A stretch of DNA of 64,000 nucleotides from the NCBI GenBank assembly GCA_003260075.1, contig QLIY01000491.1, positions 9,199 to 73,198 on the forward strand, in the 5' to 3' direction. Position numbers and translations under genes: made by a program. Of the stretch, positions 1 through 10,013 are shown piece by piece (positions within the stretch are counted from its first letter, which is position 1; every line of letters starts with the position of its first letter). The notes beneath the pieces were generated by a model, which saw nothing but the letters and a program-made list of their open reading frames with translations, did no database searches and was not told where the DNA came from. Origin of the DNA: Phallusia mammillata (Eukaryota > Chordata > Ascidiacea > Phlebobranchia > Ascidiidae).

Positions 1-229
1 ATGGCTATTTTTTGGTATTTAAATGAAACACTTGCGGTCTCTTAAAACTACTTAGCGGTCACCCAAACCAAACCTTAAAAAAACCCTGAACACACAACTA
101 AAAAACAAGTATGGCCAATTTCACAGAACAAAGCAAGCCACAACTAGAAATGATCCTGACGGTTGTGCTCTTTCAAAACAGCGCATGTTTTTGTCAATAT
201 TACCAGGCGTGGATGCCCTCAATCGGTAA

Positions 230-1040
230 CAGTGATGGGGAGACTCGAGTCAGTGACTCGACTCGAGCCTGACTCGAGTCACCTTTTTAAAAGACTGGAC
301 TTGACTCGAGTCTCAGTTGTGAAAAGACAGGACTTGACTTGGACTCGTTTTAGTAGAGACTCGATTCGGACTCGTTATTTCACCAACAAAACGGTAATTT
401 CTTATAATGGATAACCTGTTCAGTTGGCTTCAACAAACAACAGCAGCAATTTACTGCGCTATGCGAAGTTATTTTTGCTTAATTTTAACGTAACAAAGTC
501 GCTGCTACATGCACAAACTTTCTTACGCTGGCATTAAGCGTTGTACTTATTGCTTGGGTAAGGTAATCGAATGCAGTACATATCAAGGCCAAGTATTCGC
601 TTTTATAAGTGCTTATGATACTGAACAAACGCTCTAGTCTAGCGCATGCAGTAAAATATGAATTTTTGGTTTTGAAAAACTCCTTTGAACAGAGAGATGT
701 TCTTTTCCACGCTTTTTAATAAGTGTCAATTAACGTGTTGCATTAAAGTTGACCATACTCTAAGAAAGGGACGTTGATGGGTATGTTCACTGTAATGAAG
801 CGGTGTTCGTTTTTAAGGTAAAAAAGTAGCGATGATTCATTCAAATATATTGACTATCTAAACCTGACCCCCCCCCCCTCGAACCGCTAATGACTTGACT
901 CGACTTGAGACTCGAACCTCATTTGTATTGACTCGATCTAAGACTCGAACCCCTTGTGACTCGACTTGACTTGGTTCTCGAACCCCTACTGACTTGACGT
1001 GACTTGAGAATCGACTGATAGGACTCGTTACCCAACCCTG
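230..1040. mobile_element. hAT-type MITE with 8-bp TSD
   Basis: An 811-bp element starting CAGTGATGGG and ending CCCAACCCTG, flanked on both sides by the 8-bp duplication ATCGGTAA (222-229 and 1041-1048). Both subterminal regions (about 237-375 and 885-1030) are packed with degenerate GACTCGA/GACTTGA repeats, a typical place for transposase binding sites. No transposase coding is seen. A poly-C tract at 868-878 interrupts the interior. The orthologous empty site is at about 5745. Confidence 0.85.
868..878. other. Short poly-C tract (11) inside MITE
   Basis: Eleven C residues within the hAT element, before its right subterminal repeat block. It resembles the other short homopolymer tracts, which look like assembly joins. 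No clean flanking duplication is visible here because the surroundings are themselves repetitive. Confidence 0.5.
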
Positions 1041-1260
1041 ATCGGTAATGAAGCCAATCTCATACTACCATCGACTTTTATATTCTTATCTCAGCAAGGC
1101 GGCTGTGTCTTTTGATAATAAAAAAAACGTTACGAAATTGTGATACTTTGTCATAACCTTAACAATGCACAACCATACTACGTTTTGACTTTTGAGCGCT
1201 GAATAAATACAACTGTTGACAAACGTATACGGTAGACTTTCTGAAGTCGCATCAGTGCTT

Positions 1261-2695
1261 CAAGTCTACGTAGATTATGCGAAAAGAATGTTACAAACCA
1301 ACTACGATTCCACTTATGACACTATACATCATTAAATCTACCGATCTTTTGCATAAAAAAAGAAATGTGGAAAATACATGTACGAATTCGTGTAGGGCCG
1401 CCAAACTTTGAAACCAAAGCCATTAAATGCATCACCATCAAACCTAATCTCTAAATCTTATTTTTCTATTATCTTTCAACGAAACTACTGTAGCGGTCAT
1501 GATATTAAGGTGTACAATGTTTGCATTAACGCGTAGATTTTGTGTGCAAGAATGTCATATCACATTGGGGAAATGTTTTAACGTCATCATAATAGGTTTT
1601 TAAGATATGACATTTCCGTTTTCGTGCAATGCCTAAGAAATTTTGAGTCGCAAGGTTCTGCAGGTAAACAAGGTATTTGTTTATATTACGCACGCTTCTG
1701 TTAGTTTATTTCTGTCACTTCCGGATTAAGTTTCAAGTAGACAGCCGCTCACACCTGAGAAAAATCATAACAGGTATGTAGGTTAGAGGGTGCTATGACC
1801 TTATAAATTGCACATTTGCCATAAAATAAATTCTATAACTTAAAGGGAAAAGGTTCATGGAAAAAACAATATTTTACTTAGTGGACGCAAAAAGTCTAAA
1901 GCAGCGTTTCTTAAACTAACGCTTTGTTAAAGTTTCCTCTAAATCACGCAAATGTGGCGTCTCGGAAGCATAAATTTGACCCAGAACAGTTTCAAAGGCC
2001 GAAAAATATCGGCGCACCTAAACAGCTACTTTCTTATGGATGCTTAAAAATGAGTTTTATGACGTTAATTCAAGTCAACTCTTTTCTGACACTTGAAAAG
2101 AACTTTTGTAATAAGTTAGCGAAACAAATCATCATTAGAGATTGACAATGTGTCAAGAAATACTTGTTTCTGCAGAATACAACTATCATCGCATATTTGA
2201 GAGTTTTAGGACAAATTTGATGCATTATTTTGATACATTAGTCAAATGTGAAAGTTTGGGCATTGACATACAATCAAAAAGTTCAGTTTAGAACATAAAA
2301 AAACGGTATTTTCGAAAGTGTTTTAATCAACCCATACTTTGGAACATCTCTAGTCACTAACAACCGTTTTTTTAACTGTCAACACATAACGATAAGCGAA
2401 ACGTACATTTCAAGTTTCGTTTGAGGCTCTGTATGTAGGACATATGATGTAACAAAAAAGCATACTCATATAGCCAACGATATGCTTTTTAAATGTGCAA
2501 ACTACTACCTAACAAATCAGAAAAGCAACAGCACAATGATAAACGAGTTATAGACAGAGTAGACTCACATAATAACCGAATGAAAAAAAGGGAAATTACC
2601 AAGTAAAAAGCTTGGTTGCACTTACTAAACGACCCAAAAATGTAGACCATTTGCGTGTTGAGATAGTAGGCTGTGATTGTACGCGTACATTTACT
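1261..2695. other. Intergenic, no gene recognised
   Basis: AT-rich sequence between the duplicated upstream segment and the stop codon of the left SGNH-type gene. Open frames are short and show no recognisable protein family or convincing splice pattern. It should contain the 3' UTR of the minus-strand gene ending at 2696. I see no RNA gene. Confidence 0.4.
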
Positions 2696-3079
2696 TTAAC
2701 TATTAATGGCATCCAACCCATTCAACAAAACTTGGTTTTTCATAACATTTACAGCCAGTCCATAATGTGTTCCATCAAAACTATGCACGTTTTTTGCTAA
2801 ATTTCGAAAGTCCAAATATGTTACGTTTACAGATGTTAGATATGCCCGCATTTCTTTGGAAAAAATGTTGATTTTATTGTTGTTTTGCAGAAATAAGTGT
2901 TTCGCCGGTTTCAAAAGTCCCTGTGGCATAGGGAACACAAAAATAATTCGGGGCCAGCGATGTTTATGTGAAACAGAAGTGTTTTGGTAAAACTGGCTTA
3001 CTGCTTGCATTGCCGGTCGCACAAAATAATTCAAAGTTTGATTTGATTCCGAACCGTCATGATAACCGACTCCCAACAG

Positions 3080-3157
<78 letters not shown>

Positions 3158-4002
3158 TAGCATTCGAGTTATTCGGCCACCATTTAAAACTCACGTTAAA
3201 GTTTTTGCCTACACAGCTTTTCTGTATAAGTTTTTGGTCATTCGTAGCAAGTGGTCGACAAGCGGGATAGAAAAGAGTGTTCATTCCAACACAAAGCTCC
3301 CGTTGTTGATCTGTCATATTACTAGTCCATGCACCTTTCTCAAAATCGTTTGCAAGTATCATTAACAAAACCGTATACAAATTTCGCATGAACGAATCCC
3401 CAATAAAATAAATTTCCTTGAAAGGGGAACGTTCAATCACTTGACACGCATCTTCACCAACGTATTGGTTCCAACTGAAACTTTGGTCGTTGGTAATCCA
3501 ATTCGAAAGCTCGGCATGTTTGTAGAGTCGGGTGTCCACGCACCTATAAATACATTGTCGTAATTTAAATCAATGCTTCAATCCGGACAGGACAAAGTTT
3601 AATTATAAACAGGGCTAGTTTGGAGCTAACTTCACACTGGGTCAAGTAAATTTTGGATATGTACTTAAATGTTTAGACCGCATTACAACTCCAAATCAAA
3701 GTCTGGTAATAGCCCCCCCCCCATCCGGACAGGTTTCATTAAAAACGGGGCTAGTTTGGAGCTGACTTTATACTGGGCCATATAACCCAGTGTATTCCAA
3801 CCTTTTAAGCCGCGGAACACTTTGGGCATTGAAATAACCACAAAACACGAAACGAAATTTTATCAAGAAGCATTAAGATAAACAAGCTCACACTTCAACT
3901 TGGTTATTCTAGCTTTCGGGATTTTTTAAGCTAGAGCCTGATTTGGGGTATGTACTTTAATGTTAAGACCGCCTTACAACTCCAAATCAAAGTCTGGTAA
4001 TA

Positions 4003-4089
<87 letters not shown>

Positions 4090-4992
4090 ATTTGAGACTT
4101 CGCCACATGTCCCATTCAAGTAATTGTTGCAACATGGGTGACTACCTTTAGGGTTGCACCAACTTCCAACTCTTGGCCAAGAACTATGTGGAATTGAATC
4201 TAAAAAGCTGTAAAATATAGCCACTAAAAATATAACATAAGTCGGTTTAGCAATTTCATAATGACACTATCATGCCCCACACAAAGGTTGTGTTATATAT
4301 GCCCGATTGCTTTTGTTTTCTTTATTCAGTTTTTTACTGAAGTAACATAACTGTTACTGATAACAAGCAAATAAACAAAAAATGAGGTGAAAATGTCAGT
4401 TTTGAAAAAGAATTGCCTAAAATGTATATAAGTCTGGCAATACGCCTTGATAACAAGAAGGATTGTGTATTGATGTTGAATTTCCGGCATCGTAATCGCA
4501 CAAACTAAGAAAACGTAGATTCGTTTGTGGTCGTTATCAAATTCCTTACGTTGGGAATTTTTTTTGTGAGACTACATATTTTTGATCTCATCGTTTTATC
4601 TTGGAGAAATATATTTTAGTATTCATGCCTTTAGTTTAATTTAAGGTTTTTGAGCATCTTTTTACTGTCTTCATTTTTGTCCAAAGTCGGACTTACTTAT
4701 AGTAACCGCACTTCTCATTCTTTCCCCATCTTTTTACTGGAATTTTCTGATGTTTCCAGTACCGCAGAAACGTTTCGTCCAACTCAGCCTTTCTTGTTTT
4801 GTTTATTGGCGTGGACAATCTCCAAAAACCTTCCATCATCATATGGTTAAGTTCCTCAAAAGTTGCACTTTGATTGTAGCTCAGCGTTTGATCAGACAAG
4901 AACTGATACAAATGCCAGGTAACAATGCACGAGGCAACAAAAGCAACTAAACTGCATGATTTTGCAACTTTCACTGTGTTTTTCAACGTCAT
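2696..4992 (-). CDS. SGNH/PC-esterase-like type II membrane protein (left copy)
   Basis: Three recognisable exons: 4992-4697, 4207-about 4090 and 3543-2696; the first join keeps frame, the second cannot be followed. Exon 1 encodes MTLKNTVKVAKS then a hydrophobic anchor (SLVAFVASCIVTWHLY), so a type II, probably Golgi, protein. Exon 2 encodes a Cys-rich piece (SWPRVGSWCNPKGSHPCC). Exon 3 starts CVDTRLYKHAEL and carries a GDS nucleophile block (YFIGDSFMRN) and a C-terminal D-x-x-H block (SFDGTHYG), the order of NXPE, CASD1 and plant PMR5/TBL acyl-esterases or acyltransferases. Substrate unknown. An 86-nt poly-C tract swallows the end of exon 2, and a 75-nt tract in exon 3 replaces about 53 bp that the right copy retains, so the real gene may be intact. 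Family assignment rests on motifs alone. Confidence 0.6.
3080..3154. other. Long poly-C tract (75) inside SGNH exon 3
   Basis: Flanks match the right gene copy exactly (GATAACCGACTCCCAACA on the left, CTAGCATTCGAGTTATTCGG on the right). The right copy has about 53 bp of coding sequence between these points, so the tract replaces coding sequence rather than being added to it. Reading through gives a meaningless poly-Gly or poly-Pro run. Confidence 0.8.
3713..3722. other. 10-nt poly-C join with flanking duplication
   Basis: About 3580-3712 is repeated, diverged and with an insertion, at about 3723-4003: ATCCGGACAGG...GGGCTAGTTTGGAGCT...CCAAATCAAAGTCTGGTAAT. Both copies end just before a C tract. 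This looks like two haplotype versions of one intron placed end to end. Confidence 0.75.
4004..4089. other. Long poly-C tract (86) at SGNH exon 2
   Basis: The tract starts directly after the second haplotype-like copy and ends inside the coding sequence of exon 2 of the minus-strand gene, whose reading frame (...GTCGEVSN) runs into it. The 3' end and splice donor of that exon are therefore missing from this assembly. Confidence 0.75.
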
Positions 4993-5309
4993 CGCTAGAA
5001 TGTGAGTAAAGGCGAGTTTAAAACGCCAAGTTAGCCCAGTTGTGAAGTTTCTCCTTGGATTGACATATGGTAATCACAAGATTTTTTTTAACTTAAAATG
5101 TTATGTTACGTTCAAAAAATTCAAACATATTTTTCAAAAAAACGGTCTACTCATATAGAAATATATACTTTCTGGGCTTGCAGAACACAAAAAATAGATC
5201 ACTTGTGTTATAACACTTGAATCAACTAGTAACTGCAACTCTATTAATAGTTTACAGTTTGAAAGTTTTTTAAATTTTTAAAAAGTACAGATTTTATTTT
5301 AATGCAACG

Positions 5310-5960
5310 TTTATAAACAGTCAACACACAACTCAAAAACAAGCATATTTCACAAAACAAAAACGAGCGACAACTAGATATTATCCTGACGGTTTGACAC
5401 AGTCAAAGTCAAGGTTTCATTTTTTTCGACTAAGACAAAGATTTTCGCCCTTTGTGCTTAACTACGAACCGTGTCGTGACGTTAGGTGTACAAAATATGG
5501 TTACGTAGCTGGTAACTGATTTACCCGAAAAAACTAAACAGAGTTAACTCTTTTTTTGCATTAAACGCAATTGTAACAAATGTTAAAAATTACTTATGAC
5601 AGTTATTGCTTGTACAAACACGCATCAATGCTTATGATTAACGATATATCTATAATACTTTTAAAATGTGGGATACCTTTTGGGGGTTTTCTAACAAAAC
5701 GCGCCCCTCCGTTTGTACACATTCAAAACATATCGTCGATGCCCTCAAACGGTAATAAAGCCTGTCTCATATTACCATCGACTTTTATAGCCTACATCTC
5801 AACAAGGCGGCTAAACTTTTGTTGATAATAATAAAAGTTACTATAAATTTAAGTGTCATACTTTGCCAAAGACTTTATCCATACTATAAACAAACTTTTT
5901 TCGACTTAAATTTTAAAATTTGGCCGCTGGAATGAAGCAGTAACTAGGTTGTTTGTACCT
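5310..5960. repeat. Right copy of duplicated upstream segment (empty MITE site)
   Basis: 5' flank of the left SGNH-type gene, homologous to 85-229 plus 1041-1260. At about 5740-5757 the sequence reads GATGCCCTCAAACGGTAATAAAG with a single copy of the target octamer, showing the state before insertion of the 230-1040 element. No promoter motif is called with confidence. Confidence 0.7.
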
Positions 5961-6334
5961 TTTAAGTACCTTTTCACACGTTTGTACCTTTTAAGTGCGG
6001 TACAGGTTATGGTGTTCTGCGAGCTAAGACAAAACTTCGTACCTTTTAACGTTTACAAACGTGTGACAACTGACTCGACCCACCAAATTTGCACCAACTC
6101 TTAAAGGCGTGGTTTAACCAAGAAGAGGTACGTGTCAAGGTTAACACAATGCGTACCGTACCGTTCCGACATTTTTCGTATTCATTGGCACTGGGCGTGT
6201 GATTCTTTTTTTGTACCACAATCAAAGGTACCACAAACAAAGGACTGCAACAGACCAACTTGACATTACAAAAGTTGCACTTATTAAAACTTTTATGCTT
6301 CGGAATTTTAAAAGGTTTCAGGTACTTTTTTATT

Positions 6335-6400
6335 CATGGGGGTTCGAACCCAGGACACTCGCGGGAACTTAGGCGAATGGTCCGGCGCACCTTTTTTGCC
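6335..6400 (-). mobile_element. tRNA-derived SINE-like fragment
   Basis: The minus strand carries GAGTGTCCTGGGTTCGAACC, whose core GGTTCGAACC matches an RNA polymerase III B box, followed by an A-rich tail (ATGAATAAAAAAG). The same 3' block occurs twice more within 270 bp. A box side diverged; fold not confirmed. Confidence 0.45.
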
Positions 6401-6422
6401 TTTTGTTATTTATTTTTTTCAC

Positions 6423-6611
6423 GGGGTTCGAACCCAGGACACTCCCTGGGACGAATCCCGATCAGTTTTTTATGTCTGTAAATGGATCAGGCTTGCAAGA
6501 CCATTCGACCACCCCCCCCCCCGGGGTTCGAACCCAGGACACTCCCGGGGACGAATCCCGATCAGTTTTGTTATGTCTGTAAATGGATCAGGCTTGCAAG
6601 ACCATTCGACC
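6423..6611 (-). mobile_element. tRNA-derived SINE-like repeat, two joined copies
   Basis: Two near-identical copies (6423-6511 and 6524-6611) are separated by the 11-C tract at 6512-6522. On the minus strand each reads TGGTCGAATGG (A-box-like) ... GGTTCGAACCC (B box), about 65 nt apart. That spacing is too long for an ordinary tRNA without an intron but usual for a tRNA-derived SINE head. The doubling is probably the same haplotype-join artefact as elsewhere, not a true tandem pair. Confidence 0.5.
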
Positions 6612-7044
6612 AAGTTCCTGCCCAACTTTTTGTCCTTTCTGTTCGCCCGAAAAGTGAGGACGTGTAGCGACCTCTCTCGCTACGGTTACCGTCACTACCG
6701 TGTTCCACTGCAAGCTGGAGAGATTGCCTTCTTTCTTTTACTCTCGTCTTATACGTCGTGTTCCAACCGTTTCGCACAATGATTTTTCATGAAGCCCATA
6801 CCTCTTATAAATATCTCGCTACTTTTTGTGACCCAAAATGTGCAAAAACGTTATTTTTGCATCTGACAAAAACTAATAACTCAGTAAATAGGAAATCAAG
6901 GGGGAAATGATGTGGCCTCAGTTCAACTGAATGAAATATAACTTTTGCAATAACTTTGGAACCCATGCTACACAGAAAAGTTTAGATTTACTTCGCATGA
7001 TCAACGATCTAAAATTTATTTGCTAATGCACGCGCACATTTACT
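6612..7044. other. Intergenic, nothing recognised
   Basis: Spacer between the SINE-like repeats and the 3' end of the right SGNH-type copy. No coding or RNA signal that I can support. Confidence 0.35.
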
Positions 7045-7374
7045 TTAATTACGAAGGGCATTCAACCCATTTAACAAAACTTGGTTTTTCATAACATTTA
7101 CAGCCAGTCCATAATGCGTTCCATCAAAACTATGCACGTTTTTTGCTAAATTTCGAAAGTCCAAATATGTAACAATTACAGATTTCAGGTATGTTCGCAT
7201 TTCTTTGCAAAAATGTCGATTTTTTTGTTGTTTTGCAGAAATAAGTGTTTTGCAGGTTTTAAAAGTCTTTGTGGCATAGGGAACACAAAAACAATTCGGG
7301 GCCAGCGATGTTTATGCGAAACAGAGGTGTTTTTGTAAAACTGGCTTACTGCTTGCATTGCTGGCCGCACAAAA

Positions 7375-7384
7375 CCCCCCCCCC
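7375..7384. other. 10-nt poly-C join with 230-bp duplication
   Basis: About 7145-7374 is repeated at 7385-7614 with a few per cent difference (CTAAATTTCGAAAGTCC...CTGGCCGCACAAAA). The duplicated block is coding exon of the right SGNH copy, so it creates a false partial exon. Confidence 0.8.
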
Positions 7385-8005
7385 TAAATTTCGAAAGTCC
7401 AAATATGTAACAATTACAGATTTCAGGTATGTCCGCATTTCTTTGCAAAAAATGTAGATCTTATTGTTGTTTTGGAGGTAAAAATGTTTTGCCGGTTTTA
7501 AAAGTCCCTGTGGCATAGGGAACACAAAAACAATTCGGGGCCAGCGATGTTTATGCGAAACAGAGGTGTTTTTGTAAAACTGGCTTACTGCTTGCATTGC
7601 TGGCCGCACAAAATAATTCAAAGTATGTTTTGATTCCGAACCGTCATGATAACCGACTCCCAACAAAAGCAGCGATCCACGCTTTCCGCTTTGATTTTGC
7701 ACACGCTTTACAAATTTTCTAGCATTCGAGTTATTCGGTCACCATTTAAAACTCACCTTAAAGTATTTGTCTACACAGCTTTTCTGTACAATTTTTTGGT
7801 CATTCGTAGCAAGTGGTCGACAAGCGGGATGGAAAAGAGTGTTCATTCCAATACAAAGCTCCCGTTGTTGATCTGTCATATTACTCGTCCTGGCACCTTT
7901 CTCAAAATCGTTGACAAGTATCATTAACAAAACCGTATACATATTTTGCAGGAACGAATCTCCAATAAAGTAAATATCCTTAAATGGGGAGCGTTTGAAT
8001 CACTT

Positions 8006-8015
8006 CCCCCCCCCC
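8006..8015. other. 10-nt poly-C join with 125-bp duplication
   Basis: About 7880-8005 is repeated at 8017-8140 (ATTACTCGTCCTGGCACC...AAATGGGGAGCG) with single-base differences. It is again exon sequence of the right SGNH copy. This is the last C-type tract; all later tracts are G on this strand. Confidence 0.8.
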
Positions 8016-8814
8016 TATTACTCGTCCTGGCACCTTTCTCAAAATCGTTGACAAGTATCATTAGCAAAACCGTATACATATTTTGCATGAACGAATCTCC
8101 AATAAAGTAAATATCCTTAAATGGGGAGCGTTGAATCACTTGACACGCATCTTCACCAACGTATTTGTTCCAACTGCAACTTTGGTCCCTTGTAATCCAT
8201 TTTTAAAGCTCGGCATGTTTATAGAGTCGGGTGCCCATGCACCTATAGACACATTGCCGTAGTTTAAATCAGTGCAGAGATGTAAGTCGTGTCAAGCTTT
8301 GGCCTAAAGGTAAATGAAAACGGGCTTGACTCAGGTCTGACTTCTCATCCGGTCACATTTGTGTCGCAATTTCACTTGTTAAATCTAACATTTGGGCCAT
8401 ATCTTTAAACAAATTGGATTGGTTTGGGGCTTGTACTTCACAGTTAGGGGCACCTTACAACTGTTTATAATATCTTTCATTAAACTGTGCGCAAAATAAA
8501 AGTCGCTAACTGCGTACTGATAACATCAGTTACAGGTTTGTGGTGAGACTTTGCTGCATCTTCCATGTAAGTAATCACAGCAACATGGGTGACTTCCTTT
8601 AGGATTGCACCAACTTCCAACTATAAGTGTTCCCATTAAAACAGAAATAGTCGGTTAGGCTGAATACAGTATTCCACCCTTAGAATGGGATTAACCGGCA
8701 AAATAAGCAAGTAAATGGGAGGAACCACAGATGAGATCAGATAAAAGGTATGCTTATACCGTAGTGTCTCTTTTCAACAATATACAATAATACAATTTCC
8801 GGATGTCTGCTAAC

Positions 8815-9165
8815 CAGAGTTGTAAGTCGGGCCGGGTTGGGACTTGGGTTTTTTCAAAAAAACGGCTTGATTCGGGCCTGACTTTAGACTTTGTATCAGT
8901 ATTTAAAAAAATAAATTTAACCAGCTGAATAACCAGCTGCTGGACCTGACCTAATGTCAAACAGCCCTAAAGCGTCTTCTTCGAGACCAATTATCTATTG
9001 TGTTTGTTGTCTTGGTCTTTTCAGAGGCTTCAAGTATAGGCCTGTCACCCAAATTTTCAAGCCAAACGGCAAACGGGCTTCTCAAAACCGATTCTGGTTC
9101 GGGTCGGGTTTCGGGCGTGGTATTTTCGGGTTCGCACTCCAATTTTAGAACCGTTTACAACTCTG
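8815..9165. mobile_element. hAT-type MITE, CAGAGTTGTAAG family
   Basis: Starts CAGAGTTGTAAGTCGGGC and ends CGTTTACAACTCTG, with inverted ends TTGTAA/TTACAA. The flanking octamers are CTGCTAAC and CTGCTAAA (7 of 8 match). Interior is rich in CGGGC/GCCCG. A left-truncated second version lies at 9309-9563 after a G tract. A relative with a perfect TSD is at 52020-52239. Confidence 0.7.
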
Positions 9166-9298
9166 CTGCTAAACCCTAAACTAAGTAGCCTAGTCGTGGA
9201 CAGATGAAATATGGCAATTCTACGGGACTAAAATATAGAAAAAGTCATACTGCCGCTATGTCGAAAGTCATACTCACTTATAATATCCACACTTTCCA

Positions 9299-9308
9299 GG
9301 GGGGGGGG
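9299..9308. other. 10-nt poly-G join with 390-bp duplication
   Basis: 8908-9298 reappears almost unchanged at 9309-9699, including most of a MITE and the first intron edge of the right SGNH copy. This is the first G-type tract. Confidence 0.85.
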
Positions 9309-10013
9309 ATAAATTTAACTAGCTGAATAACCAGCTGCTGGACCTGACCTAATGTCAAACAGCCCTAAAGCGTCTTCTTCGAGACCAATTATCTATTGTG
9401 TTTGTTGTCTTGGTCTTTTCAGAGGCTTCAAGTATAGGCCTGTCACCCAAATTTTCAAGCCAAACGGCAAACGGGCTTCTCAAAACCGATTCTGGTTCGG
9501 GCCGGGTTTCGGGCGTGGTATTTTCGGGTTCGCACTCCAATTTTAGAACCGTTTACAACTCTACTGCTAAACCCTAAACTAAGTAGCCTAGTCGTGGACA
9601 GATGAAATATGGCAATTCTACGGGACTAAAATATAGAAAAAGTCATACTGCCGCTATGTCGAAAGTCATACTCACTTATAATATCCACACTTTCCATTTT
9701 TTCTCCATCTTTTTACTGGAATTTTCTGTTGTCTCCAATACTGCACCAACACTTTATCTAACTCAGGTTTTTTTGTTTTGTTTACAGGTGTGGACAATCT
9801 CCAAAAACCTTCCATCATTTTGTTGATAACTTTCTCGAATTTTGCATTTTGTTTGCACTCAAGCGTTTCAGCTTCATAAAATGGCCCATAAAGATACCAG
9901 GTAACAAGGCATGAAGCAAAGAAAACCATCAAACCGTATTGTTTGACGTATTTCACTGTAATTATTAAAGGCATTGCTGAAATATAGACAGCATAGCAAT
10001 TTTTAAACTGCAC

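Larger units (their letters stand above)
85..1260. repeat. Left copy of duplicated gene-upstream segment
   Basis: The stretches 85-229 and 1041-1260 align in the same orientation with 5310-5960, which lies just upstream of the left SGNH-type gene. Shared blocks include CCTGACGGTT, GATGCCCTCAA.CGGTAA and ACCATCGACTTTTATA. The left copy is split by a hAT-type element that is absent at the right copy. Because the right copy is the 5' flank of a minus-strand gene, this copy is probably the 5' flank of another paralogue lying off the left edge. Homology is seen directly; the extra gene is inference. Confidence 0.7.
7045..10013 (-). pseudogene. SGNH/PC-esterase-like protein, right copy, with two nonsense codons
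   Basis: Paralogue of the gene at 2696-4992 with the same exon order: anchor exon 10013-about 9673 (MPLIITVKYVKQYG, hydrophobic segment, ...WRKNGKCGYYK), Cys-rich exon around 8640-8530 (VGSWCNPKGSHPCC), and the catalytic exon from about 8240 to 7045 (GTRLYKHAEL, YFIGDSF, DGSESKHTLNYF). Two conserved codons are stops: the Ser in HAELSNW is TAA (about 8204) and the second Trp in FKWWPNN is TGA (about 7742). Three 10-nt homopolymer joins at 7375, 8006 and 9299 duplicate exon and intron pieces, so other breaks in the window sequence are artefactual, but the two stops lie in clean sequence. It retains the 53-bp block lost from the left copy. Confidence 0.65.

Noticed and set aside
3080..4089. Long poly-Gly/poly-Pro open frames across the G/C tracts
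   Set aside because: They arise only from homopolymer tracts that look artefactual and have no conserved flanking protein.
6423..6611. Functional tRNA genes
   Set aside because: A- and B-box-like words are present but spacing is too long and no acceptor stem pairs; a SINE fits better.
6260..6782. Overlapping open frames containing RTQDT/PGHSRG repeats
   Set aside because: Translations of repeated tRNA-like sequence in several frames, not a protein.
8954..9546. Duplicated 64-codon open frames on the plus strand and 61-codon frames on the minus strand
   Set aside because: They lie inside a MITE and its haplotype copy.
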